64,000 nt of DNA from Sorex araneus (Eukaryota > Chordata > Mammalia > Eulipotyphla > Soricidae), in contig NC_073305.1 of NCBI RefSeq assembly GCF_027595985.1, positions 153,524,923-153,588,922 of the forward strand, given 5' to 3'. Shown one piece after another: positions 59,866 to 64,000 of the stretch (position 1 is the first letter of the stretch; each line of letters begins with the position of its first letter). The position numbers were made by a program, and so were the translations under genes. The notes beneath the pieces are model-generated. The model made no database searches. It saw nothing but the letters and a program-made list of their open reading frames with translations, and was not told the origin of the DNA.

Positions 59866-60125
59866 ACTCTCTCTCTCTCTCTTTCTTTCTCTCTCTCTGT
59901 CCTAAGTGGGAAGTAGGGGAATAATGAGTAACCAAAGGCCACAGAACCTGAGAATTGGGTATCTATAGGAAGTTGACCACAGGTTTCTAGGTCTGGGAAG
60001 GGTCCAGGTGCTGAAACAATGGTGGAGGGAAGAGGACACTCTGGTGGAGGGTGTGGTAATGAAATAGTTTATGCACAAAACCATACATTAGCAGTGTATG
60101 TAAAATAGATGGTGTTTAAAATAAG
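59680..60125 (+). mobile_element. old L1 3' end with (CT)n
   Basis: The ORF2 C-terminal block is recognisable in SSMLNKVSQKERD (59787-59826). A (CT)n run follows at 59837-59898, then 3'UTR-like sequence with 'actctggtggagggtgtggt'. Confidence 0.65.
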
Positions 60126-60509
60126 AATTAGAAACAATATATGCCTCAAATAGATTTTCTGAGTGCCAGAGTAAAAATTCTAAAGATGGCTTGAAGCAAT
60201 AAGAAATTTTGTATGCTTTGGTAGAAATATTATTATTTTTAATTGGATAAATAAATGCAATTGTATGTATGTTTTATGTCATTTAAAATTTGAAGGATGA
60301 ACCTATTATGGGTCCTGATTGTCAACTGTTCACACTTAATAGTGACTACGGAAAGTTTGTCAAAAATGACTACACTTGACCAGCAGAGGGCACTGTAACA
60401 TCTCTGCTTTGCTCTGGTTGCGAATACAAACAATGCTGGAGATTTGGTTAACTAACTGTTTATCCCCATTCAGGAATTGTCCTGCAGATTTATTTTTGAA
60501 ATTTGAAAA

Positions 60510-60713
60510 AACAAGAAAGCAAGCAAGAAAGCAAGAAAGCAAGCAAGAAAGCAAGCAAGGAAGGAAGGAAGGAAAGAAGGAAGGAAGGAAGGAAGGAAGG
60601 AAGGAAGGAAGGAAGGAAGGAAGGAAGGAAGGAAGGAAGAGAGAGAGAAAGAGAAAGAGAGAATGAATGAGAGAAAGAGAAAGAAAGAAAGATAGGAAAG
60701 AAAGAAAGAAGGA

Positions 60714-60781
<68 letters not shown>

Positions 60782-60949
60782 GGAAAAAAAGGTAGGAAGG
60801 AAGGTAGGAAGGAAGGTAGGAAAGGAAGGTAGGAAAGGAAGAAAGAAAGAAGGAAAGAAAGAAAGAAAGAAAGATAGGAAAGGAAGAAAGGTAGGAAAGG
60901 AAGAAAGAAGGAAAGAAAGAAGGAAAGAAAGAAAGAAAGAATAGAGAAA

Positions 60950-61025
<76 letters not shown>

Positions 61026-61230
61026 GAAGGAAGGAAAGAAGGAAGGAAGGAAGGAAAAAAGGAAGAAAGAGAGAGAAAGAAAGAAAGAAAGAAAGAAAGG
61101 AAGAAAGAAAGAAAGAAAGAAAGAAAGGAAGAAAGGAAGAAAGAAAGAAAGAAAGAAAAAGAAAGAGAGAGAGAAAGAAAGAAGGATGGAAGGAAGGAAG
61201 GAGGAAGGAAGGAAGGAATGTAGGAAGGAA

Positions 61231-61300
<70 letters not shown>

Positions 61301-61325
61301 AAAGAAGGAAGAAATAAAGGAAGAA
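60510..61325. repeat. (GAAA)n/(GGAA)n purine microsatellite of arm B
   Basis: Complement of the arm A array, with the same block types ('gaaaggtaggaaa') but about 0.8 kb long. Confidence 0.95.
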
Positions 61326-61755
61326 AAAAGACTGAGTTTATCCAGTTTTTCTTTGGAAAGTTATGAATGTATAAAATCTTGAATAGGAAGAGATATACAT
61401 GTCTATGACACTGATATTCCTCTCACTTCTTCCCTACTTTTATTCCCTTTTTCAGTCAGAAGAGTATTGTATAAAATATTACCATAGATTGTTACTGAAT
61501 GAGCTTCCAAATAATTTGGTTACATTTTAGTTTTTCTGTTATCTATTAACCCCTGTGTTCAAAAGCCTGTGACAACTTGAACCTTTCCAAAGAAAGAACA
61601 GCCTCTTTCTACACTAAGAGTAGACATTGCAGCTAACTCATTGGAAATAATCTGGGGTGGAGATAACCCTCTAGAAAAAAATCAGTCTACTCTGATTCTA
61701 TTCCACCAGGAAGAATCTTGAAACGTTGTTTTGCCCTTTTGGTTTTGGCAAATTT

Positions 61756-61893
61756 TTTTTTTTGGGGGGGGAGTGTTGGGCCACACCTGGCATCACTCCT
61801 GGTGGTGCTCCAGGATGTTGAAGAGTGAACCCAGGTCAGCTGAGAGCAAGGCTAGCGCCAGTGCCCTGCCAGCTGTACTGTCATTCTGGTTTG
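61756..61893 (-). repeat. tRNA-derived SINE (old), arm B copy
   Basis: Counterpart of 35712-35847. Confidence 0.75.
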
Positions 61894-62726
61894 AGCAAAT
61901 TTTGAGGCCATGTTTTAGAAGGGAATAGTTAAATCTTTCTGTTGAAACACTTTCCTGTACTTTCAAAAGACCCCCACAGTCACATTCATATGCCAAAGCC
62001 ACTGCCTGGTTAAAAGTTTAATGCCAACTGTACTGCTCAGTTAAAAATTCTGGATTTTCTGGAGCAAATGTGCCTGCATGCCATCTCCAAACTCTACAAT
62101 ACTGATAATGCAGTAATAGCACACCAGATTGGATGGGATGTCACATAGAAGCCGACCAATTTCGACTACTAAAAACATTAACATTAACATAGAAGGCCCG
62201 ACTTGCAACAACACTTTAGTAATCACTCAGACAAGAATGTAATGTCTCCATGGTAAATCACAACCATTTACACTAATTTTCTGCTAAGGAAATGATTTTT
62301 TGATCATTCAATTAGCAATTTATTAGTATCAAGCAATATAAAATAAATTATTGTGGGCCTGCTATTAGGGGCAGGCTTAAGGGGTGCTTGGGAAAATTAG
62401 AGACAATAATGGTGGGTTTGGTGTTGGAATATTGAATGCCTGTAACAGATGATTAGGAACAACTTTGTAAACCGCAGTGTTTAAATAAAGTGTAGGGGAG
62501 AAAAAAAATTTTACATGCGTACGCCTTACCTATTTCATGTAAACTCCAAAATATATTAACATGGAATCTTTTTAAAGTTTTATTAATGACAAGTAAGACA
62601 TGAATATTACCATAATGAGATTTGTGTACAAAATAAAATTTAATGCAATATATTTTTGATTTCTTAATCACTATTAATAAATAATTTCTCCTGAATATAA
62701 TCCCAACACCACACCCATCCCCAGTG

Positions 62727-63190
62727 TACCACACTACCATGTCTCACTCAGGAAGTACTCTGAGGGCTTTATGGACCTCAAGGAGGCTGAGGTCATCACT
62801 GACTGCCAGATGAGCAGGTTCCCAGCTATGGCCTTGTGCCTGTGACTGACAAGACAGCTGCTGAGAGGACTTACAAGGACCCTAATCTCAACATCAATGA
62901 CTGCAAGGCCAATTTAAGCCTGGCCCATGTGGGTACCAAGCCATAGAGTCTATATACCGACTTTGCCATTGGTCTGCAGAAACTACACAGCAAGTTAATC
63001 TAGAAGATTTATGGTCTGGTGCCTGGCTACGTCTACCCTGGAGCCATCATCCTGCCAGGTCTGATATTTTCAGCCTCCCCATTCCCTCACTGTCCTCACC
63101 CTACATGGAGTACCCTTTGATCAGGATGGTCTAAACTCCCACCTTGCTCTGAGCAGTACCCCTACGCCTCTTGCCTTTACACTGGTCATT
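62727..63190 (+). pseudogene. Processed pseudogene of an RBM24/RBM38-type RRM protein
   Basis: RBM24 and RBM38 are RNA-binding proteins with one RRM followed by a Pro/Ala/Tyr-rich tail. The translation shows YHT then SLRKY (62744 on), GFMDLKEAEVITDCQ (RRM middle), TAAERTYKDPN, KANLSLAHVGTKP, FAIGLQKLHSKLI, YGLVPGYVYPGAIILP, PSLSSPYMEY and EQYPYA. These blocks are collinear with the family. In-frame TAGs after GTKP and after KLI, plus frameshifts (including one between ITDCQ and YGLV), break it. No introns, and an A-rich end near 63200, indicate a retrocopy. Arm A is uninterrupted here, so the copy landed after the duplication. I cannot separate the RBM24 and RBM38 parents by eye. Confidence 0.8.
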
Positions 63191-64000
63191 CATGTATATT
63201 TAAAAAAAAATGTTTTCTGTTGGCTCCAGTTTAGTGTAAAAAATTAGATTATGTGTATTAAGCACTTACAGAGTTTAAGTAAACTCCTTTAATCCTTAGA
63301 AAAATACAGTACTTATGAAATACTTTTTCCCAACATGGTGTTAGTACCTTTTGTTTGCCTTCTGATTCTACCTTCTCTCTCACTTCTGTTCCCAGTTGCT
63401 TAGAGTTCACAGACAAAAAGGGACTCCTTTGGGATAGAGGGTTACTCAGTATGTGGTCACTTGGAAAGTTTCAAAAGTATTGTGTGAAATCCATCTAATT
63501 GTCCTAAGATGCCTTGAGCTTTGTGTTTTCTCTTTTTTTAAGCCATGCTATTGGAGATTCCCTGTGCTCTTTACTTTGGTCTATTATTTTTCTCTTTGAC
63601 TCTGAATTATGTCTTCTTCCTCTGTTCCCACATTATTCTATCTTCACTGTGTTCTTCATCTTGCCTAATTGGCCTCAGGGAGATCTCAGAAGAGAAACTG
63701 GTAGCTGAGGTACATTAATGAGGACTAGAGATTACTGAAAGTGAGTGATACCGGTCTTGCTGTTTCCAGAAAACAGGAAGTTAGCTGAAAAGCCCATCCA
63801 CATCATCCGAGTTTTTGCCTACAAGGTGAGGGCATGACAAATTCTGGAAGATTTAGAAGGCCAGAGTCTTTGCTTGAAAGACACTGTAAAAGCATTATGG
63901 TATGCACACTATAGTTTTGATCTGGAACCAAATATGTCTAACATGCATATCTTTGTTTGAGTACTAGTAGCACAGTATTCAGTGATGCAGTACTAATACT

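Larger units (their letters stand above)
60325..64000 (-). repeat. Inverted duplication, arm B (continues past the window)
   Basis: Reverse counterpart of arm A. Relative to A it lacks two SINEs, has a microsatellite about one third as long, and carries a pseudogene insertion at about 62615-63206. The last 50 bases still match arm A, so the true end lies outside. Confidence 0.9.

Overview
The window is mammalian nuclear DNA, most likely from a shrew (Sorex type, Eulipotyphla). The main evidence is dozens of copies of a tRNA-headed SINE whose head reads GGGGCTGGAGCGATAGCACA and carries recognisable pol III A and B boxes. I recognise this repeat from shrew genomic sequence; the species call is inference. 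L1 pieces, an old class II endogenous retrovirus (ERV) fragment, LTRs and one processed pseudogene fill most of the rest. There are no bacterial-type genes, operons, CRISPR arrays or rRNA genes.

The one host gene I can support is LEG1 (the C6orf58 homologue, a secreted DUF781-family protein) on the minus strand, from the ATG at 32323 down to 20532. Five coding exons (32323-32023, 28153-28070, 25822-25638, 24212-24112, 20770-20532) have consensus splice sites and join in phase. They give 303 intact codons plus one base. The short terminal exon expected from the human gene was not found. Exon 5 is followed at once by an intronic AATAAA and an in-frame stop.

Layout. 1-20.5 kb: repeat-rich DNA downstream of LEG1, including L1 ORF1 remnants (4.1-5.8 kb), duplication copy D1 (7.17-11.03 kb) with a 1.17-kb CpG-rich composite retroelement inserted, and L1 tails. 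20.5-32.3 kb: LEG1. 32.4-34.1 kb: repeats in its upstream flank. 34.19-39.2 kb: arm A of a large inverted duplication, with a 2.4-kb pyrimidine microsatellite. 39.2-42.85 kb: a 5'-truncated L1. 42.85-51.87 kb: duplication copy D2, split by a nearly full-length L1 (44.44-50.18 kb) with a perfect 15-bp target-site duplication. 51.9-57.7 kb: older L1 pieces, a second composite element and a 480-bp direct repeat. 57.95-60.1 kb: retroelement pieces and a degenerate ERV dUTPase-protease-RT segment. 60.33-64.0 kb: arm B, the inverse of arm A, running off the window and carrying an RBM24/RBM38-like processed pseudogene that arm A lacks.

The most useful discovery material is structural. Two sets of segmental duplications (D1/D2 direct, A/B inverted) share old insertions and differ in young ones, so filled and empty sites can be read directly. 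A family of composite elements made of a CpG-rich 5' part, reiterated L1 3'UTR modules and an L1 tail behaves like an SVA-style non-autonomous retrotransposon. I see no new protein-coding system.
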